A DNA stretch of 28,664 nucleotides from Anaerolineales bacterium UBA1429 (GTDB lineage: Bacteria > Chloroflexota > Anaerolineae > UBA1429): contig DCTX01000010.1 of assembly GCA_002329325.1 (NCBI GenBank), forward strand, positions 12,998 through 41,661, in the 5' to 3' direction. Shown here one piece after another: positions 15,975 to 23,397 of this stretch. The translations under genes were made by a program, and so were the position numbers. Each line of letters begins with the position of its first letter. The first letter of the stretch is position 1. Under the pieces are notes generated by a model. That model ran no database searches. It saw nothing but the letters and a program-made list of their open reading frames with translations, and was not told where the DNA came from.

Positions 15975-16916
15975 TTGATAGCATCGGTGTCGCGCGCGAT
16001 CCGCAAGCAGGGCCTGTGCCGCATCCTCTGCGCCCTCGTCGCTCTGCTCGTCATAGGGATCGCGGCCAGGAGCGCCAGGGCCGGCGATGGGCCCGACGAG
16101 TGGCGGGTCTACCTGCCCATCCAGCGCAAAGAGCACACCACCGGCTGCGAGCCGATCCCCGAGGAGCACTATACAGCCATCCCCGTGGTGCCGGGCACCG
16201 GCGGCCCTGTCCCCGCCGAGCAACACCCCGACCTGAACCTGGCGTTGCGCGGCTATCGCGAGAACCCCAGCGCCTATCGCGGCCTGGTGGATTATGGCGG
16301 GGGCTATGACATCCATGCTCCCCAACTCCTGACCCTCTTTGCCGACCAGAGGTGGCCCAGCTTTGTACGCCTCTATCAGGTGTACCAGTGGGATGGCCAG
16401 TGGCCCGGCGAGTATGGCGTAGACCCCATCACCAACCCCGAGGTCACCCTGGCGGGGCTGGCAGCCCAGCGCAACGAGAAGGTCTACCTGCCGGATAGGG
16501 CGCCCGACATCTACCAGGGGCGCTACATCGCCCTGGTGCTGTATGCCACCCCCGAGCGCATCACCCTCAAGTACACCCGCGATGACAACGTGGTGGCCGG
16601 ATACACGGTGCACATCGAGGGGATCTGCGTGGAGCCGCGCCTGCTGGAGCTGTATGAGCAGAGCGTGGCCCAGGGGCGCAGCTCACTGCCGGGGCTGGAG
16701 CGCGGCCAGGCCGTGGGGCGCGCCATGGGCGAGGAGCTGGGCGTCGTCATCCGAGACAACGGCTCCTTCATGGATCCCCGCTCGCGGAAGGACTGGTGGC
16801 AGGCGCTGATGGGTTCCGGCCTCGCGGTGCCCCAGATCGACGCCTCGCAGAGCGACTGGTTCCAGGCCCGCCAGCGCGCCCTGGAAGAGCGGGCCATTCA
16901 GCAGCCTGGGCCCTAG
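15975..16916 (+). CDS. Secreted protein of unknown function
   Basis: I do not recognise a known family. From the proposed TTG start the protein is 313 residues. A basic N-terminus (SRAIRKQG) and a hydrophobic core (ILCALVALLVIGIAA) end at a likely signal-peptidase site after ARSARA, so it should be exported. The mature protein begins GDGPDEWRVYLPIQRK; the VYLP motif close to the mature N-terminus is frequent in exported Chloroflexota proteins (established only as a general impression). It is Pro/Gly/Tyr rich with no transmembrane segment, one Cys in CEPIPEE and another in GICVEPRL that could form a disulfide. The AGAGG site six bases before TTG supports this start; GTG 15987 is the alternative. 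Its divergence from the R-M operon and its own hairpin suggest a single-gene unit. Confidence 0.75.
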   Translation: MIASVSRAIRKQGLCRILCALVALLVIGIAARSARAGDGPDEWRVYLPIQRKEHTTGCEPIPEEHYTAIPVVPGTGGPVPAEQHPDLNLALRGYRENPSAYRGLVDYGGGYDIHAPQLLTLFADQRWPSFVRLYQVYQWDGQWPGEYGVDPITNPEVTLAGLAAQRNEKVYLPDRAPDIYQGRYIALVLYATPERITLKYTRDDNVVAGYTVHIEGICVEPRLLELYEQSVAQGRSSLPGLERGQAVGRAMGEELGVVIRDNGSFMDPRSRKDWWQALMGSGLAVPQIDASQSDWFQARQRALEERAIQQPGP

Positions 16917-16954
16917 GCGATCCCCCATGGCAGCCAACAGGCATCCCGGCCTGT

Positions 16955-16976
16955 CCGCCGCCCTCTCCGGCGGCGG
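16955..16976 (+). terminator. Possible terminator after the secreted-protein gene
   Basis: CCGCCGCC (16955-16962) and GGCGGCGG (16969-16976) form an 8-bp hairpin with a 6-base loop, 39 bases after the stop and before the mraZ promoter. No T run follows. Confidence 0.45.
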
Positions 16977-17012
16977 GCATAAAACTCCCCGTAAATCTTG
17001 GCCCGAAACCTA

Positions 17013-17041
17013 TTGGCAGGAGTGGATTTACAGTGTATACT
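17013..17041 (+). promoter_or_regulatory. Promoter of the dcw operon (Pmra)
   Basis: TTGGCA (17013-17018), 17-base spacer and TATACT (17036-17041) place transcription start near 17048, about 88 bases before the mraZ start. It is the only clear promoter I see in front of the whole cell-wall cluster. Confidence 0.8.
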
Positions 17042-17053
17042 GGCGGCAGGGCG

Positions 17054-17078
17054 TGGGAAATGGTGGGTGAAGGTGGCA
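17054..17078 (+). promoter_or_regulatory. MraZ operator: three direct repeats 10 bp apart
   Basis: TGGGA (17054), TGGGT (17064) and TGGCA (17074) begin exactly one helical turn apart just downstream of the -10 element. MraZ is known to bind TGGG-type repeats with this spacing upstream of its own gene, so the operon is probably autoregulated. An inverted TCCCA at 17084-17088 could add to the site. Confidence 0.8.
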
Positions 17079-17135
17079 AGCCATCCCACAACGCGGTTCT
17101 GTTTTCCCACCCTTTGCGCGAGGGAGGCCATTCCG

Positions 17136-17567
17136 GTGTTTCTGGGCGAGTATCGCCACACTCTGGATGAGAAGGGCCGGGTGACGGTTCCGATCCGCCT
17201 GCGGGAGGAGCTGTCGCCGGTGCTGTTCCTCACGCGCGGCCATGATACCAATCTCATCCTGTTTCCGCAAGAAGCCTGGGATGAGCTAGGGCGGCGTCTC
17301 GGCCAGATGCCCACCACCAGCCATGAGCGACGCGTCTACACCCGCTGGATCATGGGGGGCGCCACCGAGACGAGTCTCGACAAGGCGGGGCGCATTCTGG
17401 TGCCCGTCCACCTGCGCGATTATGCCGAGATCGACGGCGAGGTGGTCTTTGTCGGGGCCGATGAAGTGATCGAGCTGTGGAGCCCGGAACGGTGGCAGAT
17501 GGAGCTGGCCAGGAATAGGGAAGAGCTCAAGAGCGTCCTCCAGAACGTGTCCAAGATGGGCGTCTAG
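17136..17567 (+). CDS. mraZ: Transcriptional regulator MraZ
   Basis: MraZ is a DNA-binding protein that forms a ring and controls the division/cell-wall operon that it heads. The 143-residue protein has two AbrB-like (SpoVT/AbrB) half domains, each with the characteristic D-x-x-G-R: Asp11-EKG-Arg15 in FLGEYRHTLDEKGRVTVP and Asp82-KAG-Arg86 in TSLDKAGRILVP. Length matches the family. The GTG at 17136 is chosen because AGGGAGG lies eight bases upstream and the FLGEYRH start is canonical; the open frame upstream covers the promoter and operator. The rsmH ATG follows two bases after the stop. Three MraZ-type repeats precede the gene. Confidence 0.97.
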   Translation: MFLGEYRHTLDEKGRVTVPIRLREELSPVLFLTRGHDTNLILFPQEAWDELGRRLGQMPTTSHERRVYTRWIMGGATETSLDKAGRILVPVHLRDYAEIDGEVVFVGADEVIELWSPERWQMELARNREELKSVLQNVSKMGV

Positions 17568-17569
17568 CG

Positions 17570-18556
17570 ATGGACTCCCCGGCGGTCACGCCTGAGCAAC
17601 AACCTGGCCCCTGGCAACATCTGCCCGTGCTCTATGACCAAGTGCTGGAGCTGCTCGACCCGCAGCCTGGCGGGCTGTACCTGGATGCCACGGTGGGCCT
17701 CGGCGGCCATGCCTACGGCATCCTGGAGCGCTCGGCCCCCAACGGCCGTCTGCTGGGCATAGACGCCGATCCGCACGCGTTGGCCCTGGCCCAGGCGCGG
17801 CTGGCTCCCTTTGGCCCACGGGTGACCCTGGTCCAAGGGCGCCACATCGAGCTGGCCCAGATCGCAGCCGCCCACGACCTCGGCGGCTTTCAGGGCATCC
17901 TGATGGATCTGGGGGTCTCGTCGCTGCAGCTCGATGACGCCCGGCGCGGCTTTAGCTTTCGTCAGGCAGGCCCCCTGGATATGCGCATGGATCCACAGGG
18001 GGCCTTGACGGCAGAAGAGATCGTCAACGAGTGGCCCGAGCAGGAGCTCTCGCGCATCATCTATACCTACGGCGAGGAGCGCTACGCCCGTCGCGTGGCG
18101 CGGGCCATCGTGGCCGCTCGCCCTCTGCACGATACGGCCGAGCTGACAGCCGTGGTGGCGCGGGCCGTGCGCTCGTCCGGCGGGATTCACCCGGCGACGC
18201 GCACCTTTCAGGCGCTGCGCATAGCCGTCAACGCCGAGCTGGATTCGCTGGAACAGGCGCTGCCCCAGGCCCTGGAGCTTCTGGCGCCGGGCGGCGTCCT
18301 GGCGGTGATCGCGTTCCATTCGCTGGAGGACCGGCTGGTCAAGCAGTTCATGGCGCGGGAATCGCGCGATTGCATCTGCCCGCCCAGGCTGCCCCAGTGT
18401 GTCTGCGGCCACACGGCCCAGGTGGAGCGCCTCACCAGGAAGCCGATTGGGCCCAGTGATGCTGAGCGGGAGGAGAATCCCCGCTGCCGCAGCGCCCGGC
18501 TACGCGCCGCGCGCAAGCTGCCGGCCAAGCGGTTGGAGGACGGGGGACAGTCGTGA
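17570..18556 (+). CDS. rsmH: 16S rRNA (cytosine1402-N4)-methyltransferase RsmH
   Basis: RsmH (MraW) methylates N4 of C1402 in 16S rRNA in the small subunit P site. The 328-residue protein has LPVLYDQVLELL at the N-terminus, the AdoMet-binding YLDATVGLGGHAYGIL (37-52) followed by LLGIDADPHAL, then ILMDLGVSSLQLDDARRGFSFR, HPATRTFQALRIAVNAEL and AFHSLEDRLVKQF, all family signatures in the right order and spacing. A CxCPPRLPQCVCG segment near the C-terminus is also usual. The ATG at 17570 starts two bases after mraZ; there is no strong ribosome site, so translation is likely coupled. Its stop overlaps the GTG of the next gene (GTGA). Confidence 0.97.
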   Translation: MDSPAVTPEQQPGPWQHLPVLYDQVLELLDPQPGGLYLDATVGLGGHAYGILERSAPNGRLLGIDADPHALALAQARLAPFGPRVTLVQGRHIELAQIAAAHDLGGFQGILMDLGVSSLQLDDARRGFSFRQAGPLDMRMDPQGALTAEEIVNEWPEQELSRIIYTYGEERYARRVARAIVAARPLHDTAELTAVVARAVRSSGGIHPATRTFQALRIAVNAELDSLEQALPQALELLAPGGVLAVIAFHSLEDRLVKQFMARESRDCICPPRLPQCVCGHTAQVERLTRKPIGPSDAEREENPRCRSARLRAARKLPAKRLEDGGQS

Positions 18557-19044
18557 AGGAGCGCGACGAGATTTTCATCCCCTACAATCGGCGGGGCGGC
18601 CAACAAGATGGCTCCCGGACCGACATGCGCATGGTGGTCTTTTTCAGCGTTGTCCTGATCGCGCTGGGGCTGGCGGGGTGGCTCTATCTGCGCCAGGCCA
18701 GCGAGGTCACGCACCTGGCCAGCGCCGTGCGCCAGCAGGAGGTGCGCAAAGAGGAATTGCGCCGCGAGCTGGTGATCCTGCACGCCGAGGTGGCCATGCT
18801 CGGCTCCCTCAAGCGCGTGTTGCAGGAAGGGGTCGAGATGCAATATGACCTGCCGGAGGCCGGCGATCCCGATCGCAGCCTGACGATCTCGTGCCCGGGC
18901 TGTCAATCGCCGGAGGCGGGCGCTCTATGGTCAGGGGATGGCGCCAGCGGCGTGGCGCAAGAGGAGCCCCAAGGCCTGTGGCAGGAGTTCAAAGACTGGC
19001 TGGCGGGCTGGCTGCGGCCCTGGTCATCGGCAAGACCCCAATGA
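18553..19044 (+). CDS. ftsL: FtsL-position bitopic division protein with coiled coil
   Basis: Position between rsmH and ftsI, one membrane helix and a coiled coil make this a probable FtsL-like divisome protein, which would link FtsB/DivIC and the FtsW-FtsI synthase. Of 163 residues, 1-26 are a charged cytoplasmic part, about 27-46 the membrane helix, and about 50-92 a Glu/Arg-rich heptad-like coil. Sequence identity to FtsL cannot be judged because the family is very divergent. Unlike usual FtsL (about 100-120 residues) it continues with a ~70-residue extracytoplasmic tail holding CPGC (114-117) and a Trp-rich amphipathic end (W143, W149, W153, W157). Start GTG 18553 overlaps the rsmH stop. 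DivIC-like is the alternative. Confidence 0.7.
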   Translation: MKERDEIFIPYNRRGGQQDGSRTDMRMVVFFSVVLIALGLAGWLYLRQASEVTHLASAVRQQEVRKEELRRELVILHAEVAMLGSLKRVLQEGVEMQYDLPEAGDPDRSLTISCPGCQSPEAGALWSGDGASGVAQEEPQGLWQEFKDWLAGWLRPWSSARPQ

Positions 19045-19092
19045 TCGCCGGCGGCCGCGCTCGGGGCTATACAAGGGACAACGCAAGGCATC

Positions 19093-20964
19093 ATGGCAGA
19101 CAGGGTAGACCGACAGATGGACCTCGATCAGCAGAGGCGTATGCTCTGGCTGCTGATCGTGCTGAGCATGCTGGGGTTTCTGCTCATCGGGCGGCTGGCG
19201 TGGTTCCAGCTCGTGATGCATACCGAGTCCTATACGCGCAGCCCTGAGGATATCCCCGCCGTGCGCGGCGATATCTTGGATGCCAACGGGCATTATCTCG
19301 TCGCCTCGACCCATGCCTGCAACGTATACTTTCGGCCCGACCTGTACGATACCGAGGAGCAGCGCACGATCCTGGAGGAACGGCTCAAGACGACCATCGA
19401 AGCCATCCTCTCGGGAGAGGAGCTACCCGAGCGCTACGGCCCGGCGCTGGCGACCCTGTTCGTGGATCAGGCCACTGGGCAGCCCCTGCCGCTTCTGGAG
19501 GATGTGCGGGGGCCGCTGATCGGTGATGATGATCTGCATCGGGCCCTGGCGATCTTTTTGTCGGATGTCTTGAACGAGCCCCGGAGCGACATGGACAGGA
19601 TCCTGCGAGGTCGTCGCGACCAGAGGCATACCTTGAGCACCGGCGTCCCCGAGCCCGTCTGCGAGGCCTTGATCGGCCTCGATAGCGAGATTCTCGTGGT
19701 GGAGGCCGGCTATCAGCGCGTCTATCCGGATGGCTCGCTGATGGCCCACGTGCTGGGCTTTGTCAACTTTGGTGGCGAGCCGCAGTACGGCCTGGAGGCC
19801 TACTACGACCGCTACCTGCGCGGAACGGACGGCAAGTGGCGCGGCATCAGCCATCCCAGCGGCGATCGGCTGCTGGCGATCCTGGGGGGGCATGTCCCCG
19901 CTCGCGATGGTTACGACCTGATCCTGACGCTGGATCGCAGCGTCCAGAACGAGGCCGAGCGCATCTTGCGCAAGGCGCTGCTGGCCAGCGAGGCGGGCTC
20001 TGGCACGCTCATCGTCCTGGATGCGCGCACCGGCGCGGTGTTGGCCATGGCGAATATGCCCACCTATGAGCCGGCGTCGTTCTATGACTCGCCGTTCGCC
20101 ACCTTTCGGAACAGCGCCACCAGCGCCATCTATGAGCCCGGCTCGGTGATCAAGCCGCTGACCGTGGCGGCAGCGCTGGATGCCCGGGTCATCCATCCCG
20201 ATTCGACCTATGATGACCAGGGCGTGATCGTGGTGGGCGATAGAGAGATTCGCAACGCCGATGGCCAGGCCCACGGCGTCACCACCATGACCGAGATGCT
20301 GGCCTATTCGCTGAATGTGGGCGCCGCCCACGTGGCCTCGGCCCTGGGGCCGGCCCGCTTCTACGAGCTATTCAAGCGGTTCGGCTTCTCCGATCCCACC
20401 GGCATTGACCTGGCAGCCGAGGAGCGGGGCATCTTGCGGGTGCCGGGACAGGACGACTGGCACATGTCCGACCTGGGGCGGAACAGCTTTGGGCAAGGCA
20501 TGTCGGCCACGCCGCTTCAGGTGGCCGTGGCTTATGGGGCGCTGGCCAACGGGGGCGTCATCCGACGGCCCTATGTCGTCTCGGCCCTGCGCGATGAATC
20601 GGGCGCCGTTCAGCCCCTGGAGCGCAACTGGGGGCGGCAGGTAGTCTCGCCCGAAGTGGCCGACCAGGTGACCGACATGCTGGTGGAGGCCGTCAAGCTG
20701 GGGATGCAGCCTGCCATGGTGCCCGGCTACACCGTAGCCGGCAAATCGGGCACCTCGCAAGTGGTGGTCGGCGGTGAGTACCAGGAGGGCAACTACATCG
20801 GCTCCTTTGTGGGCTATGGGCCGGCGACGGATCCGCGCTACCTGATCCTGGTCAAGCTAGATGGCCTGGCCGACGGCCAGTGGGGCGTTCGCGAGGCCGG
20901 CCCGGCCTTTGCCGAGATGTTCAAGTACTTGATGGACTATTATGGGATCCCGCCCGATGCCTGA
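19093..20964 (+). CDS. ftsI: Septal peptidoglycan transpeptidase FtsI (class B penicillin-binding protein)
   Basis: FtsI crosslinks peptidoglycan at the division septum and partners with FtsW. The 623-residue protein has a short cytoplasmic tail, one membrane anchor (about 18-40), the PBP dimerisation domain starting at VRGDILDANGHYL, and a transpeptidase domain with the three canonical motifs: S351-VIK354 (EPGSVIKPL), S406-L-N408, and K551-S-G-T554. No PASTA domains follow. Residues about 85-200 between the first dimerisation-domain strand and YQRVYPDGSLMAHVLGF are longer and more acidic than in many homologues. The ATG at 19093 has only a weak AAGG site; 48 bases separate it from ftsL. The stop overlaps murF by eight bases, and no murE lies between them. 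Confidence 0.95.
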   Translation: MADRVDRQMDLDQQRRMLWLLIVLSMLGFLLIGRLAWFQLVMHTESYTRSPEDIPAVRGDILDANGHYLVASTHACNVYFRPDLYDTEEQRTILEERLKTTIEAILSGEELPERYGPALATLFVDQATGQPLPLLEDVRGPLIGDDDLHRALAIFLSDVLNEPRSDMDRILRGRRDQRHTLSTGVPEPVCEALIGLDSEILVVEAGYQRVYPDGSLMAHVLGFVNFGGEPQYGLEAYYDRYLRGTDGKWRGISHPSGDRLLAILGGHVPARDGYDLILTLDRSVQNEAERILRKALLASEAGSGTLIVLDARTGAVLAMANMPTYEPASFYDSPFATFRNSATSAIYEPGSVIKPLTVAAALDARVIHPDSTYDDQGVIVVGDREIRNADGQAHGVTTMTEMLAYSLNVGAAHVASALGPARFYELFKRFGFSDPTGIDLAAEERGILRVPGQDDWHMSDLGRNSFGQGMSATPLQVAVAYGALANGGVIRRPYVVSALRDESGAVQPLERNWGRQVVSPEVADQVTDMLVEAVKLGMQPAMVPGYTVAGKSGTSQVVVGGEYQEGNYIGSFVGYGPATDPRYLILVKLDGLADGQWGVREAGPAFAEMFKYLMDYYGIPPDA

Positions 20965-22417
20965 GTCATTCTCGATGGCGCCGTTGAGCCTGCGCGACCT
21001 GCTGGCCGTCCTGGCCCCAGAGGTGGACATCCCCTGGGCTGGCGATCTAGTGGCCACGGCTGTCTGCATCGATTCGCGGCAGGCGGCCCCCGGGAGCCTG
21101 TTCGTGGCCTTTGTGGGGGAGCAGGTGGACGGGCATGACTATGTGGCCCAGGCCATGGCCGCCGGGGCGCGGCTGGCCCTGGTCCAGCGCCCGGTGGCGG
21201 GCGTCGCCACGGTGGATACCGTCGCCCGCACCTGGCCCCGGCAGGCGCCCGATTCGGTGGCCGTGCGCGTGCCCGATACGCTGCAGGCGCTCCAGGCCCT
21301 GGCTCACGCCCGGCGAGCCCAGCGCCCCGACCTGCGGGTCATCGGGGTCACGGGGAGCGTCGGCAAGACGACGACCAAAGAGGTGATCGCCGGCGTGCTG
21401 GCCCGGCGCCATGGGCTGCTCAAGAGCACCGGCAACCGCAACAACGAGATCGGGCTGCCGCTGACGCTGATGACGCTGCAGCCCTCTCACCGCTGCGCCG
21501 TGCTGGAGATGGGCATGTACGCCCTGGGCGAGATCGCGGCGCTCTGCGCCATCGCCCAGCCCCAGGTGGGTGTGGTCACCAACGTGGCGCCTATTCATCT
21601 GGAACGGCTGGGCACCATCGAGCGCATCACCCAGGCCAAGGCCGAGCTGGTGCAGGCTCTGCCCGCCGAGGGCGTGGCGGTGCTCAATGCCGACGACCTG
21701 CGGGTGGCGCAGATGGCCGCGCAGACGGCGGCCCGCGTGGTCACCTATGGTGAGGCGCCCCATGCCGATGTGCGCGCCCTGGACGTAACCAGCCGGGGGC
21801 TGGAAGGCAGCGAATTCACCGTGCGAGTGAACGAGGGCCCGCTCTGGCCCGGCCGCGCAGGGGAGGCTCGGCTGCGCACCGGCCTGCTGGGGCGCCCCGC
21901 GGTCCTGGCGGCGCTGGCCGGCGTTGCCGTCGGGCTGGTGGAGGGGCTGACCTGGCCCGAGATCGAGGGCGGGCTGGCAGGGCAGCGCGAGGGCCTGCGG
22001 CTCGTGGGGCGGCCCGGCCGCGGAGGGGTCACCCTGCTGGATGACAGCTACAACTCGAGCCCGCCGGCGGCGCTGGCGGCGCTGGAGCTCCTGCGGCCCC
22101 TGGCTCGCCGCCGGGTGGCCGTGCTGGGTGACATGCTGGAGCTGGGCGATTATGAGGCCGAAGGGCATCGCCAGGTGGGCGAGTGCGCCGCTGCAGCGTG
22201 CGATCTGCTGGTGACGGTGGGGCCCCGGGCGCGGGGCATCGCCCAGGCGGCCCTGGCGGCGGGCATGGCGGCGACGGCGATCCACGCCGTGGACAGTAAC
22301 CCGCAGGCCATCGCCTGCCTGGAGACGCTTCTGCGGCCCGGCGATATCGTGCTGGTCAAGGGGTCGCGCAGCATGCAGATGGAGGAGATCGTGCGGGCGT
22401 GGGAGGCACAGGCATGA
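20957..22417 (+). CDS. murF: UDP-N-acetylmuramoyl-tripeptide--D-alanyl-D-alanine ligase
   Basis: MurF adds D-Ala-D-Ala to the UDP-MurNAc tripeptide with ATP in the cytoplasm. The 486-residue protein has the N-terminal Mur domain with VCIDSRQAAPGSLFVAFVGEQVDGHDYV, the P-loop GVTGSVGKTTTKEV with Lys137, NRNNEIGLPLTLM, the VLEMGMYALGEIAAL and VVTNVAPIHLERLG blocks, and the C-terminal LLDDSYNSSPPAALAAL and VAVLGDMLELGDYE blocks. NNEIGLPLT and DSYN(S)NP-like motifs separate MurF from MurE. ATG 20957 overlaps the ftsI stop by eight bases; ATG 20942 and 20975 are in-frame alternatives and none has a strong ribosome site. Confidence 0.95.
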   Translation: MPESFSMAPLSLRDLLAVLAPEVDIPWAGDLVATAVCIDSRQAAPGSLFVAFVGEQVDGHDYVAQAMAAGARLALVQRPVAGVATVDTVARTWPRQAPDSVAVRVPDTLQALQALAHARRAQRPDLRVIGVTGSVGKTTTKEVIAGVLARRHGLLKSTGNRNNEIGLPLTLMTLQPSHRCAVLEMGMYALGEIAALCAIAQPQVGVVTNVAPIHLERLGTIERITQAKAELVQALPAEGVAVLNADDLRVAQMAAQTAARVVTYGEAPHADVRALDVTSRGLEGSEFTVRVNEGPLWPGRAGEARLRTGLLGRPAVLAALAGVAVGLVEGLTWPEIEGGLAGQREGLRLVGRPGRGGVTLLDDSYNSSPPAALAALELLRPLARRRVAVLGDMLELGDYEAEGHRQVGECAAAACDLLVTVGPRARGIAQAALAAGMAATAIHAVDSNPQAIACLETLLRPGDIVLVKGSRSMQMEEIVRAWEAQA

Positions 22418-23397
22418 TGACGGCTCCGCTGCTGGTGGCCGTGGCCGTGTTCGTGGCCGTGGCGGCGCTGGGCAAGCCGGCCATCCGTTGGCTGCAGGCC
22501 CACGGCATCGGCAAGCGCATCCGGGTGGACGGCCCCGAGAGCCACCAGCGCAAGGTGGGCACGCCCACCATGGGCGGGCTGCTGTTCCTGGCGCCGGCGC
22601 TGCTGGTGGGCGTCGTGCTGCTGGCCCTGGGCCAGCGCCTGGTCTGCTGGCCCTTGCTGGCGACGACGGCCTTTGGGCTGCTGGGCGCCTTTGATGATTG
22701 GCAGGGCCTGCAGGACCGCCAGGGGGTGGGCTGGTTGGCCCGCTACAAGTTCCCCTGGCAATGGGGCCTTGGCCTGGCCCTGGCCCTGGGCATGTACCTC
22801 GCGGGGGATGCTCCCGCCTGGCGCGTTCCCCTGTGGGGGCAGAGCGTAGAGCTGGGCTGGTGGTTCGTGCCCATCGCCGCCGTGTTGCTGGTGGGCCTGG
22901 CCAATGCCGTCAACTTTACCGATGGGCTGGATGGGCTGGCCGGGGGCACCGGCGTCATCGTCCTGAGCCTCTTTGGCGGGCTGGCGCTGGCCGGCGGGTT
23001 GACGGGGCTGGCCATCTGGACCCTGGCCCTGGTGGGGGGGCTGATCGGCTTCCTGTGGCACAATATGCACCCGGCGCGCCTTTTCATGGGCGATGTCGGC
23101 TCTCAGGCCCTGGGGGCCGGCCTGGCGACGTTGGCCCTGCTGACGGGCCAGGCGTTGCTGCTGCCGCTGGCGGGCATGATCTTTGTCGGCGAGGTGCTCT
23201 CCGTCATGATCCAGGTGAGCTACTTCAAATACACCCGTCTCCGCTTTGGCGAGGGGCGGCGCGTCTTTCGCATGACGCCCCTGCACCACCATTTCGAGCT
23301 GCTGGGCTGGCCAGAGTTGCAGATCACCCAGCGCTTCTGGCTGCTGACGCTGGCGGCCACCATGCTGGCGTTGGCCCTGGCGGGGGTGGGCGCATGA
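22414..23397 (+). CDS. mraY: Phospho-N-acetylmuramoyl-pentapeptide-transferase MraY
   Basis: MraY transfers phospho-MurNAc-pentapeptide to undecaprenyl phosphate, forming lipid I in the membrane. The 327-residue polytopic protein has HQRKVGTPTMGG, the AFDDWQ aspartate pair (Asp94, Asp95), NAVNFTDGLDGLAGG with Asp170, HNMHPARLFMGDVGSQALG, and TPLHHHFELLGWPE with His291-293. The first motif lacks the Lys usual three residues after the aspartate pair (FDDWQG instead of FDDYxK); RYKF further on is kept. Start ATG 22414 overlaps the murF stop (ATGA), and the stop overlaps murD the same way. Length and membrane pattern are normal for the family. Confidence 0.96.
   Translation: MMTAPLLVAVAVFVAVAALGKPAIRWLQAHGIGKRIRVDGPESHQRKVGTPTMGGLLFLAPALLVGVVLLALGQRLVCWPLLATTAFGLLGAFDDWQGLQDRQGVGWLARYKFPWQWGLGLALALGMYLAGDAPAWRVPLWGQSVELGWWFVPIAAVLLVGLANAVNFTDGLDGLAGGTGVIVLSLFGGLALAGGLTGLAIWTLALVGGLIGFLWHNMHPARLFMGDVGSQALGAGLATLALLTGQALLLPLAGMIFVGEVLSVMIQVSYFKYTRLRFGEGRRVFRMTPLHHHFELLGWPELQITQRFWLLTLAATMLALALAGVGA

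Noticed and set aside
14211..16916. A larger defence island or mobile element around the R-M genes
   Set aside because: I looked for transposase, integrase, direct repeats and additional defence genes; none is present. Only the two-gene R-M unit is supported.
22698..23393. 232-codon frame preceding murD in the same phase
   Set aside because: It overlaps mraY in another frame and reads as repetitive Gly/Ala/Arg. MurD starts at ATG 23394, overlapping the mraY stop.
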